Source: CAZXCQ01 sp964639275 (GTDB lineage Bacteria > Desulfobacterota > DSM-4660 > Desulfatiglandales > Desulfatiglandaceae). Taken from it: a stretch of DNA of 22,248 nucleotides. A program made the position numbers and the translations under genes. Position 1 is the stretch's first letter, and every line of letters starts with the position of its first letter. The notes beneath the pieces are model-generated. The model did no database searches and had not been told where the DNA came from. It saw only the letters and a list, made by a program, of their open reading frames with translations. The stretch lies in assembly GCA_964639275.1 (NCBI GenBank), contig CAZXCQ010000083.1, positions 1 to 22,248 of the forward strand, read 5' to 3'. Positions 15,431 through 21,912 of the stretch are shown piece after piece.

Positions 15431-15458
15431 TGTCCAAAATCGGTCTTTTCCTTGGACA
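15431..15458. repeat. Inverted repeat TGTCCAA-N14-TTGGACA
   Basis: Arms 15431-15437 and 15452-15458. The same heptamer pair occurs 120 bases downstream with longer arms, so the two may be sites for one dimeric protein or ends of a small element. Confidence 0.45.
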
Positions 15459-15551
15459 GCATTTGAACCCCGTAAACACAACCCTCGGCTTTTGAGCCGG
15501 AAGGAACCTATCCAACCAGCCCTATATTGATCAATTAAATTAAATATTTAT

Positions 15552-15588
15552 CTGTCCAAAAATCCGGATTTGGATTTACTTTGGACAG
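15552..15588. repeat. Inverted repeat CTGTCCAAA-N19-TTTGGACAG
   Basis: Nine-base perfect arms (15552-15560, 15580-15588). The spacer holds the palindrome AATCCGGATT. It lies about 100 bases upstream of the aroF leader promoter. Confidence 0.5.
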
Positions 15589-15689
15589 TAGTCATTAAAG
15601 AGGTATTTTCTTGGCGTCTTTCCGAGAAAATATGGTTTCTATGAGTTCGTCTTTTTTGATCCACAAATTTCTTTAAAGAGTAAAACTTC

Positions 15690-15717
15690 TTGACATTTAA
15701 GGAAATGTGTGGATGAT
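15690..15717 (+). promoter_or_regulatory. Sigma-70 promoter of the aroF leader transcript
   Basis: TTGACA (15690-15695), 16-base spacer, GATGAT (15712-15717, 4 of 6 matches to TATAAT). Transcription would start near 15724, about 30 bases before the leader ATG, as expected for an attenuator leader. Confidence 0.55.
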
Positions 15718-15755
15718 AGAGAAAAATATCAAGGCAGCACGATAGGGCCATATTG

Positions 15756-15833
15756 ATGAAGTATATTGGATTACAGAATTCCTACGGTTACTGGTGGCGC
15801 AACAATAAAAGGGAGGGGTGTGCCGATCAGTAG
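15756..15833 (+). CDS. aroF leader peptide (Tyr/Trp attenuator peptide)
   Basis: A 25-codon frame, ATG to TAG. It begins MKYIGLQNSYGYWWRNNKRE and ends with five further residues. It carries Tyr at 3, 10 and 12 and tandem Trp at 13-14, far above chance. The preceding AGGG is a weak ribosome site 6-8 bases from the ATG. It precedes a perfect terminator and a DAHP synthase gene, the first step of aromatic amino acid synthesis. The design is that of TrpL-type leaders: lack of charged tRNA-Trp or tRNA-Tyr stalls the ribosome at codons 10-14 and lets the antiterminator form. Confidence 0.85.
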   Translation: MKYIGLQNSYGYWWRNNKREGCADQ

Positions 15834-15880
15834 GAGTTTGACCTAATTCAATTCAAAATATGGAAACGGATCGCGGGCGC
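15795..15880 (+). promoter_or_regulatory. Attenuator: competing 1:2 and 2:3 (antiterminator) stems
   Basis: Segment 1 (15795-15801, starting at the second Trp codon) can pair with segment 2 (15819-15825): 7 pairs, two of them G-U. Segment 2 (15820-15828) can instead pair with segment 3 (15869-15880): 9 pairs, one G-U, with a 3-base bulge at 15873-15875. The 2:3 stem uses the 5' arm of the terminator and so excludes it. A ribosome held at the Tyr/Trp codons covers segment 1 and frees segment 2 for antitermination; a ribosome reaching the stop at 15831 covers segment 2 and allows the terminator. Confidence 0.75.
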
Positions 15881-15906
15881 CCCAAGCCCACGGTCCGTTT
15901 TTTTTT
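15864..15906 (+). terminator. Rho-independent terminator of the aroF attenuator
   Basis: 14 base pairs with one C-A mismatch (15864-15878 with 15886-15900), loop 15879-15885, then a T-run through 15906. It lies between the leader peptide and aroF on the same strand, so most transcripts would end here unless the antiterminator forms. Confidence 0.88.
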
Positions 15907-15940
15907 GGGGCTGTGGGAGATCCTGCAGCCCCCTTTTGTT
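15907..15940 (+). terminator. Second tandem terminator-like hairpin
   Basis: GGGGCTG (15907-15913) pairs with CAGCCCC (15926-15932), with an inner GGA/TCC, followed by CTTTTGTTT. It is adjacent to the first terminator and could act as a backup. Confidence 0.6.
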
Positions 15941-15985
15941 TGGGACTATTTGCTACACCTTAGTCCTTCGGAAACAGGGGGATAG

Positions 15986-16032
15986 GGATTCCGGGTCCTG
16001 CCCGGATGCGATCCGGGGTTCGCCGGAATGAC
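15986..16032. repeat. REP-type repeat, second copy
   Basis: Runs from GGATTCCGGGTCCTGCCC to GTTCGCCGGAATGAC and matches the left unit at 14242-14291 nearly base for base. It is placed inside the aroF leader between the terminators and the ribosome site, so it will be in the readthrough mRNA. Confidence 0.8.
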
Positions 16033-16102
16033 ATAAGGATAGGGGCCGAGTTAACAGGACTATCTTAGAAACAAAACGCGGAACTATAAAAGGAGGGAAG
16101 AG

Positions 16103-17107
16103 ATGTTGGTGGTCATGGACAAAAAGGCGACGAAGCAAGAGGTTGATATTGTAGTTAAGGCGATAGAGAATTATGGCTGGACTCCAAGACCGATCCCGGG
16201 AGGGGAGAGGGTGTCGATCGGTGTTCTAAACAACAGCGGCCCGGTAGATGCATCCATATTTCTTGGTTTGCCCGGGGTCAAGGATGCCATCCCGATTACG
16301 CGTCCCTATAAACTCGTGAGCAGGGAATTCAAGGCAGAAGATACAATAATTGAAATAGGGGATTTGAGAATAGGGAATAGAACCCTGACCATAATTGCCG
16401 GCCCCTGTGCCATAGAAAGCGAGGAGCAGGCACTGGCGATTGCCGGGTATATCAAGGAGGCAGGTGCTCATATTTTCCGCGGTGGGGCCTTTAAACCAAG
16501 GACCTCCCCCTATTCATTCCAGGGGTTGGGGGAGAGAGGACTTGAGATACTTGCCAGGGTTCGTGAAAAGACCGGGATGCCCGTAGTTACTGAGGTGATG
16601 GATGATGAAACCTTTGACCTGGTGAACGCCTATGCAGACATTATTCAGATCGGCACACGGAATATGCAGAATTTCAGCCTCCTAAAGAGGGCAGGAAAGG
16701 TTCAAAGGCCTATTTTGCTAAAACGGGGCATGGCCGCAACTATCGAGGAATGGCTTATGGCCGCTGAATATATTTTGCAGGCGGGAAACGCACAGGTAAT
16801 TCTCTGTGAAAGGGGGGTACGCACCTTTGTCCATCACAGCAGGAATACGCTTGATCTTTCGGCCGTCGCAGTTGTTCGAAAGGAAAGCCACTTGCCCATT
16901 ATCGTAGACCCCAGCCATGCGGCAGGGCGTCGGGATCAAGTGCTTCCATTGAGCAGGGCAGCGGTGGCGGCCGACGCCCACGGCCTGATGATTGAGGTTC
17001 ATCATATGCCCGATAAGGCGTTGAGCGACGGCGCCCAATCCCTCTATCCCGACCAGTTTGAACAATTATGTGTTCAGGTACGGTCTATTTTTGAAATCAA
17101 TCAGTAG
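16103..17107 (+). CDS. aroF: 3-deoxy-7-phosphoheptulonate (DAHP) synthase, AroF type Ib
   Basis: Condenses phosphoenolpyruvate and erythrose 4-phosphate, the first step of the shikimate pathway, in the cytoplasm. 334 residues: an N-terminal ferredoxin-like regulatory domain (1-70, MLVVMDKKATKQEVDIVVKA) as in the Thermotoga-type enzyme, then the TIM barrel. Key motifs are GPCAIES (100-106), RGGAFKPRTSPYSF (126-139), LLKRGM (205-210), VDPSHAAGRRDQV (268-280) and ALSDGAQSL. Metal ligands should be C102, H272, E298 and D309. AGGAGG stands 6-7 bases before the ATG. Expression is controlled by the upstream attenuator; the ACT-like domain suggests additional feedback by Tyr or Phe. The gene converges on the PIG-L gene after 29 bases. 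Confidence 0.95.
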   Translation: MLVVMDKKATKQEVDIVVKAIENYGWTPRPIPGGERVSIGVLNNSGPVDASIFLGLPGVKDAIPITRPYKLVSREFKAEDTIIEIGDLRIGNRTLTIIAGPCAIESEEQALAIAGYIKEAGAHIFRGGAFKPRTSPYSFQGLGERGLEILARVREKTGMPVVTEVMDDETFDLVNAYADIIQIGTRNMQNFSLLKRAGKVQRPILLKRGMAATIEEWLMAAEYILQAGNAQVILCERGVRTFVHHSRNTLDLSAVAVVRKESHLPIIVDPSHAAGRRDQVLPLSRAAVAADAHGLMIEVHHMPDKALSDGAQSLYPDQFEQLCVQVRSIFEINQ

Positions 17108-17136
17108 GGTTGGTTCAGAATCAAGATAATTCCTGA

Positions 17137-17832
17137 TTACCACGACACCTCCACCCGGTGGAAGCCCTCTGCCAGCTCAAAATCTTCTCCCTCGGCCATC
17201 TCCATGGATCGCTGGCGCAGCCATTCTTCCAGCTCCGGGTCGCCAAAATCTCTTGTCTGGCTTTTATGACAGCGCAAGGCAGCGATCTTGAGATCAAAGG
17301 TATCGGTCACATCGCAGCGGTGATTGATCTCTTCGGCGGCCCAGAACCAGATCTCCTGTACCTTGTGGGGCTCAAGACCTTCTTCTAACAGGTCTGGATA
17401 TGAAAGATGATCCCTGGCATAGGGAAAAACTGCGTCGAGGGTCACCTGCCCGGTAATCCGGTGATCCCGATGCCAGAGGTATCGACGGTATGGATCAGAG
17501 GTCACGACGATCTGGGGCCGGTACAATCTGATCAGCCGAACGATTTGCTTCCGGAACAATGGGGTATCCTCGAGGCCCTGATCGGGATGTCTGAGAAATA
17601 TTACCTCACGCACCCCGAGCAGGTTGGCCGCAGCCCTCTGCTCGCCTTCCCGAATCTCTGCCAATTGCTCAGGTCTCAGGCGACGGTCGCCCGTCCCCTT
17701 GTCCCCGCTGGTACAGACCACGTATACAACCCCTTTTCCCTCTCTTGTCCACCGCGCCACCGATCCTGACACGCCAAACTCGGCATCGTCAGGGTGGGCG
17801 GCCACTATCATGATGTCGGCTGGTTCAACCAC
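17137..17832 (-). CDS. PIG-L (LmbE-like) family deacetylase
   Basis: Zinc-dependent hydrolase removing an acetyl group from N-acetylglucosamine-type substrates (relatives: MshB, BshB, PIG-L). 231 residues with the zinc motif AAHPDD (11-16) and HRDH (121-124) for the third ligand. I start at GTG 17832, which has GGGAGG 6 bases upstream and gives the normal short lead to AHPDD. An open frame to GTG 17874 would add 14 residues that come from a repeat end and is rejected. It lies downstream of the glycosyltransferase, GNAT and S51 genes on the same strand, with a 380-base gap filled by a foldback element. That neighbourhood suggests action on the glycosyltransferase product. Confidence 0.88.
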   Translation of the reverse strand: MVEPADIMIVAAHPDDAEFGVSGSVARWTREGKGVVYVVCTSGDKGTGDRRLRPEQLAEIREGEQRAAANLLGVREVIFLRHPDQGLEDTPLFRKQIVRLIRLYRPQIVVTSDPYRRYLWHRDHRITGQVTLDAVFPYARDHLSYPDLLEEGLEPHKVQEIWFWAAEEINHRCDVTDTFDLKIAALRCHKSQTRDFGDPELEEWLRQRSMEMAEGEDFELAEGFHRVEVSW

Positions 17833-17852
17833 ATCAAACCTCCCGAAGAAAC

Positions 17853-17888
17853 AATCCCATTGCCTGGCTTTCACAAAGCTAAGGTGTT
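17853..17888 (-). repeat. Palindromic repeat family, left end, inverted (copy C)
   Basis: On the minus strand it reads AACACCTTAGC...GAAAGCCAGGCAATGGGATT, closely matching the left end of copy D (17911-17947) in opposite direction, 22 bases away. It overlaps the apparent extended N-terminus of the PIG-L frame, which is evidence that those codons are not real. Confidence 0.65.
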
Positions 17889-17910
17889 AAGACAATTTTA
17901 GGCATTTTGT

Positions 17911-18190
17911 AACACTTTAGCCGTTTGAAAGCCGGGCAATGGGGATTCCGTTTTTTGGGTGTATAACTCGCCCGTAAGAGAGCGTAAAGAAATCACCTGC
18001 CATAGAAAGAAATAGGGGGCAGTGCATCCGGGAAAGTCTTATGTTTTTTGGCAACCTCGATCTCCGTGATTTCCTAACGCTCTCTAACGGTCTCAGACAG
18101 GCTTGTCTGCCTCAGGCAGGGATACACCCTTCAAAACGGAACCCCCATCGCCCGGCCCGAGTGCCGCTCTTGAAAATAGCTAAATTGATA
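17911..18190. repeat. Large foldback repeat element (copy D)
   Basis: Outer arms 17916-17964 and 18121-18184 are imperfect reverse complements (GGGCAATGGGGATTCCGTTTT facing AAACGGAACCCCCATCGCCC, and GGGTGTAT facing ATACACCC). A second inverted pair lies inside: CCGTAAGAGAGCG... at 17972-17996 with 18066-18090, 22 of 25 matching. A CAGACAGGCTTGTCTG palindrome-like part follows at about 18094-18109. The outer arms equal the two halves of copy A (2757-2838), so D is copy A's family with about 185 inserted bases. It separates the glycosyltransferase gene from the PIG-L gene. Confidence 0.7.
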
Positions 18191-18212
18191 CGGCATTTTA
18201 AATTTTAGATAA

Positions 18213-19487
18213 TCAATTATGATCACCTGCCCCTTTCCCGGATGTCCCCCGATGTTGGCTTATCACGCCAAGGTATTCATCGAACAGTTTCGATGCCACC
18301 CTCGACCAGTCAAACCCCGCAACCGATGCGCGTATCGCGTCAGATGACATAACACGAGATACGGACATGAGCCTTTCTATGCCTTCTGCCAGCGAGCCGG
18401 GAGATCCGTCTTTTACCACATACCCTGTTTGGCCCTCTATGATAATGTTTTTCATTGCCCCTACCCCGGTTGCAACCACCGGCGTACCGCAGGCCAGGGC
18501 TTCGAGGGCGACTAACCCAAAGCTTTCGTAACGGGACGGCACAACCAGGAGATCTGCGGCACTATAATAGGTGGGCAGTTCTTCCTGTTCGATCCTCCCC
18601 ACAAAGACCACCCTATTTCCGGTCTTGCTGTTCTTATACCTTTTCGTCAGGTCTTGAAAAGAGTGTGGTTGATCGCCATCCCCACCGACGATCAACAGTC
18701 GAACCCCTTTTCGCGGCCGCAAAAAGCCCATGGCCTCCAGCAGCCTGTCCACACCCTTTGATGGTGCAAGCCGGCCAACATATAACAAAAGGATTTCGTT
18801 GTGATCAAGACCAAGTTGCTGCCGTGCCCTCGTCGCCTCCATCGGGGAGAAAAGATCAAGGTTGACGCCGCAAGGTACCACTCCGATCTTCCCGGCAGAA
18901 ACGTCATGGTATCGGATAATCTGCTTCTTTTCCCTCTCCGTGGCGGCCAGAATCCGGTCGCAGGTCTGTGAAAGCCCCCTTTCCGTGTCTATTCGCAACT
19001 CGGGTTCCTGCTCTACCCCCGGTGTATCGTTTTTCACCGCCCCAAGGGTATGGAACGTAACGAGATGAGGCAGTTGCCAGTGACCCTGGGCCCAGTAGCC
19101 CACCCGGCCGGATAGCCAGTAGTGGGTGTGTATGAGATCATAACGGAGGCGCTGGCTCAGTCCGAACCTCCTCAATTCCCTGATAAAGTCCGCCAGGTAG
19201 GAATAGACCGCCAGTTTGTCGACACCCCCCACCGGCCCGGCTCCCAGATGAATAAGACGGACGTTCTCGTGGAGTTCGAGGGTCTCTTTTGATCCTGGAT
19301 TGCCAAGACGGGTATAGATATCAACCCGGTGGCCGCGGCTTCCGAGTTCCCGGGCGATTTCACGCATACAGACACTCATCCCGCCAGTATCCCTGGTCCC
19401 CAGTGGTCCTATGGGGCTCGAATGAACGCTGACAAATGCAATATTGAGCTTTCTCTCTCCCAAATGGGACACGACACAGATCCTCAC
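18213..19487 (-). CDS. GT4 (glycosyltransferase group 1) family glycosyltransferase, MshA-like
   Basis: Retaining GT-B enzyme transferring a sugar from a nucleotide-sugar donor. 424 residues. The N-terminal domain starts IAFVSVHSSPIGPLGTRDTGGMS with the glycine loop (GGM 35-37). The C-terminal donor domain has YVGRLAPSKGVDRLLEA (R239, K244 for donor phosphates), IVGGDGD (267-272) and the E-x7-E motif ESFGLVALE (321-329). It is similar in layout to MshA and sucrose-phosphate-type enzymes. The start is GTG 19487, 4 bases after the GNAT gene; an in-frame GTG at 19472 has a better-spaced AGGA and may be the true start. It is part of the S51/GNAT/GT4/PIG-L cluster. The exact acceptor cannot be read from sequence. 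Confidence 0.88.
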   Translation of the reverse strand: MRICVVSHLGERKLNIAFVSVHSSPIGPLGTRDTGGMSVCMREIARELGSRGHRVDIYTRLGNPGSKETLELHENVRLIHLGAGPVGGVDKLAVYSYLADFIRELRRFGLSQRLRYDLIHTHYWLSGRVGYWAQGHWQLPHLVTFHTLGAVKNDTPGVEQEPELRIDTERGLSQTCDRILAATEREKKQIIRYHDVSAGKIGVVPCGVNLDLFSPMEATRARQQLGLDHNEILLLYVGRLAPSKGVDRLLEAMGFLRPRKGVRLLIVGGDGDQPHSFQDLTKRYKNSKTGNRVVFVGRIEQEELPTYYSAADLLVVPSRYESFGLVALEALACGTPVVATGVGAMKNIIIEGQTGYVVKDGSPGSLAEGIERLMSVSRVMSSDAIRASVAGFDWSRVASKLFDEYLGVISQHRGTSGKGAGDHN

Positions 19488-19491
19488 AAAT

Positions 19492-20499
19492 CTAACGTTC
19501 CATCTTTCTTAACCGCACCCGGCACCTGTACAGGGGCACCCGTTTTCCCCCAAGGCGGGACTTATAATCTTCTCCGCCTCTTAAAAAGTCGTATCTTTTC
19601 ATCCCCCTTTCAATGCTCGCCCTGATGTTAAGCACCTTGCTGATTAACCCCACGCTCATTGGGCTGTATCTCTGGTCGTAACCGTTGTTGTAAAGATACG
19701 TCGTGGAATTGTAATCAAAGCACATGACCGCGGCTACGGGCAGGGTATCGAGGTCGAGAAAAAAGAGTTTTAAGATCTGATCTTTCGCCATTCCCCCCAC
19801 CAATGAGTGGAAAAAGGAGGCCATCTGCTCGGTCATAAAGGCTGCCTTGTCAGGTCGATTCGATCGAAACAGTCTCAGGAAAGTGGCCATTTCTTTTTCA
19901 AGTTCTTCTGAAGACTCGACAAGACGGTAGCTGGTTTTTCCGGCCTCATCTAACCGCCTGAGCTTGCGTCTTATTTCGTGTCGTTGCTTTCCGGCCAACG
20001 CGCGCAGGAATTCATCCCAAGACCCGGGCAGTTCCAGTTGTGACGTAACATCCTCCTGCTCGCAAGAGACCTCTCCCTCCAGTTCCTTGGCCAGACGGGA
20101 TAGATGGGTGAGGACGGTCGAGTCAGGGCGAAGCGGCCCCAAGTCCAGGCGGTTTAGCCCTTGTTGCCTCAAGTGACCGACAAGGATGGAATAAAATCCT
20201 TGCGCCCTTTTAGGGTCAACGACAAAATCCACATAATCGCAGACGTTCGGATCACCCATAAAGCAGGCCGTTTCACCCTGCACCATAAGCGGGGCGATGC
20301 CAATCACCTGGTCTCCATGCCTCACCACAAGGAGACATGGAGACCACCCCTTACCAAACACGCCCCACCACGCCTCCAGCCACGCGGGCAGAACAAAAGG
20401 GGAATCCCACTTCAAGCGATATCCGCGATCGCGCCAGTACGAATAGAGGCTTTCAAAGCCCTCCTGTGTGACCGAAAATGACTTGTCGTTTCTTCCCAA
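19492..20499 (-). CDS. GNAT/FemAB-like acyltransferase (Acetyltransf_6 type)
   Basis: 335 residues with two GNAT folds. The N-terminal half contains CLLVVRHGDQVIGIAPLM; the C-terminal half holds LAGKQRHEIRRKLRRLDEAG, LPVAAVMCFDYNSTTYLYNNGYD and SVGLISKVLNIRASIERG, then RYDFLRGGEDYKSRLG. This is the pattern of the BioF2-like/CelD group found in polysaccharide and cell-surface loci. It would acylate or aminoacylate an amino-sugar or peptide. The start is TTG 20499, 12 bases after the previous stop with a GGGGC stretch before it; the start is uncertain. It is translationally close to the GT4 gene (4-base gap). Confidence 0.82.
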   Translation of the reverse strand: MGRNDKSFSVTQEGFESLYSYWRDRGYRLKWDSPFVLPAWLEAWWGVFGKGWSPCLLVVRHGDQVIGIAPLMVQGETACFMGDPNVCDYVDFVVDPKRAQGFYSILVGHLRQQGLNRLDLGPLRPDSTVLTHLSRLAKELEGEVSCEQEDVTSQLELPGSWDEFLRALAGKQRHEIRRKLRRLDEAGKTSYRLVESSEELEKEMATFLRLFRSNRPDKAAFMTEQMASFFHSLVGGMAKDQILKLFFLDLDTLPVAAVMCFDYNSTTYLYNNGYDQRYSPMSVGLISKVLNIRASIERGMKRYDFLRGGEDYKSRLGGKRVPLYRCRVRLRKMER

Positions 20500-20511
20500 T
20501 GTTACGCCCCG

Positions 20512-21804
20512 TTATGTCTGCTCTTCCGCGGGTCCTGGATATGGAACTGTGGATTCCAAAAAGCGCCAGCGTGAACCCTTCTCTGTATCTTCCACTATGA
20601 CGCCGGATCGCCGGAGGCATTCCCGAATTGCATCTGCCTCCTGCCATTGTCTCTTTTTTCTAAAACCCTCCCTCAGATCCAGCAGTTGTTCCACCAGTGG
20701 GGCAATACAATTCGCCACATCCTTTGGCGCGGCCTCCAGCCTTATCCCAAGAGAGACGATTAGCTCCCGCATCATATCCCTGGCCTGGGAGATAAACTCC
20801 GCGTTTTCAAGGTTCATCTGGGCCTCCCAGATGATCCGGTCAAGCTCCAGCAGTGCACCCGCGGCCTCTTTGGGTTCGTGCCGCTCAAGCCCGACGTGAA
20901 ATGCTGATTCGATCTGATGAACCCGGCCCCAGAAAGGTTCCTCTCTTGTCTCAGGAACCGGCTCCGGCGGCATCAACTCTCGTGAGGCCGGCTTCCAGCC
21001 ATTCCTGGCGTCTTTCCCCCGGAGTATGTCAAGGGGGAAGCGGTCTCCTTTTTCAAAGGTCATCTGGGTTCCCTGCCGGCGCAGGATCACCCGGCCGATC
21101 CCTTTTATCGTCGCTTCCTCTTTTTCAAAGTCAACGAGGCAGGCGGTGTGTTCGTCCAGACCAAAAATAGAGACATCTTCGGGCAGGAGGGATTCAAGCT
21201 GCCTGAAACGCGGTTCCCCCATATAGCAGAAACGGGTATCGTGCGTTCCCCCTTCGGCGTTGTTCCAGTGGGGAACCACCACCAGATTCAGACCAAAATG
21301 GCCAAGGATATTCAACCCTTCCACCCAATGCAGGTCTTCACCGACCTTATAAATTTCATAGACCGGGAGCGTAAGACGTCCCACGGTCAGGGCAGCGGCA
21401 CTGGCCGCGACCAGGCATCCGCCCGCCTCAACCCGTTTGATAAGGATCTCCGGAATCGGTGTCTGTCGCCACTGCCGGACGGCATAGGTGGGACTTCCGG
21501 GGCCAATGAGGATAAAGCTGGCCTCCCTCAGTGCCTGAAACGTCTTCTCGGCCTCATAGGGTGCGATCCCCTCGGATGACTTAAAAGAGGCAATGCCGAG
21601 GGGCCTCTGGACCCGGCTCCGAAAATACCCCACAGCCCCCTGGGCCAACTGGTCCACATTGAGTTGAAACCCTGCCGGGGTGTCCAGAAAAACCCCTTTT
21701 GGATGACGGCCCAGCCCGGCCAGGAGCCCTTTGTGAACCTCAACCATGGTCGCGGTCAGCTCACCCGAGCCCATCAATGCGATTATTCCCTTTTTTGGCG
21801 ACAT
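20512..21804 (-). CDS. Fusion of a peptidase S51-like domain with a cysteinyl-tRNA-synthetase C-terminal domain
   Basis: 430 residues. Residues 5-265 form a dipeptidase E/cyanophycinase-like domain: ALMGSGELT at the start, LIGPGSPTYAVRQW (99-112), nucleophile region LVAASAAALTVG with Ser135 (replacing the common GTSAGA), and H179 and GLDEHTACLVD (215-225) as further active-site candidates. Residues about 285-415 are helical and end LREGFRKKRQWQEADAIREC followed by GVIVEDTEKGSRWRF. That is the typical C-terminus of cysteinyl-tRNA synthetase (kdw..AD.iRd.L...Gi.leDt..GtrWr). The catalytic Rossmann domain with HIGH/KMSKS is absent. The start is ATG 21804 with AAAGGA 8 bases upstream; a TTG at 21828 is less likely. 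First gene of the cluster. Confidence 0.8.
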   Translation of the reverse strand: MSPKKGIIALMGSGELTATMVEVHKGLLAGLGRHPKGVFLDTPAGFQLNVDQLAQGAVGYFRSRVQRPLGIASFKSSEGIAPYEAEKTFQALREASFILIGPGSPTYAVRQWRQTPIPEILIKRVEAGGCLVAASAAALTVGRLTLPVYEIYKVGEDLHWVEGLNILGHFGLNLVVVPHWNNAEGGTHDTRFCYMGEPRFRQLESLLPEDVSIFGLDEHTACLVDFEKEEATIKGIGRVILRRQGTQMTFEKGDRFPLDILRGKDARNGWKPASRELMPPEPVPETREEPFWGRVHQIESAFHVGLERHEPKEAAGALLELDRIIWEAQMNLENAEFISQARDMMRELIVSLGIRLEAAPKDVANCIAPLVEQLLDLREGFRKKRQWQEADAIRECLRRSGVIVEDTEKGSRWRFLESTVPYPGPAEEQT

Positions 21805-21877
21805 GGGAAATTCCTTTGATAAGTTCAATCTCGGTATCAGTTTAGTTGATGCCCCGCAGATGGTACCACGAAAAGGG

Positions 21878-21906
21878 TTGACATGACAGCTTTGGTTTTC
21901 TATACT
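21878..21906 (+). promoter_or_regulatory. Consensus sigma-70 promoter of the candidate small RNA
   Basis: TTGACA (21878-21883), 17-base spacer, TATACT (21901-21906): a near-perfect promoter pointing right, away from the S51 fusion gene. Start of transcription expected near 21913. No coding frame with ribosome site follows before the terminator. Confidence 0.8.
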
Positions 21907-21912
21907 GAAAAA

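Larger units (their letters stand above)
15094..15689. other. Non-coding stretch upstream of the aroF leader
   Basis: About 600 bases. Open frames at 15221-15481 and 15548-15751 (minus) have no ribosome site and match no family I recognise; the first (containing YPIVRYNVEGPFDSIEEVAR) could be a decayed gene. Two TGTCCAA/TTGGACA inverted repeats lie here and are listed separately. Confidence 0.4.

Noticed and set aside
15221..15481. 86-codon minus-strand open frame
   Set aside because: Part of the sequence looks protein-like, but there is no ribosome site, no family and it ends among inverted repeats; possibly a decayed gene.
14242..16032. CRISPR array from the recurring GGATTCC...GGAATGAC units
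   Set aside because: Only two or three units, irregular distances of over a kilobase, self-complementary ends: a REP-type repeat.
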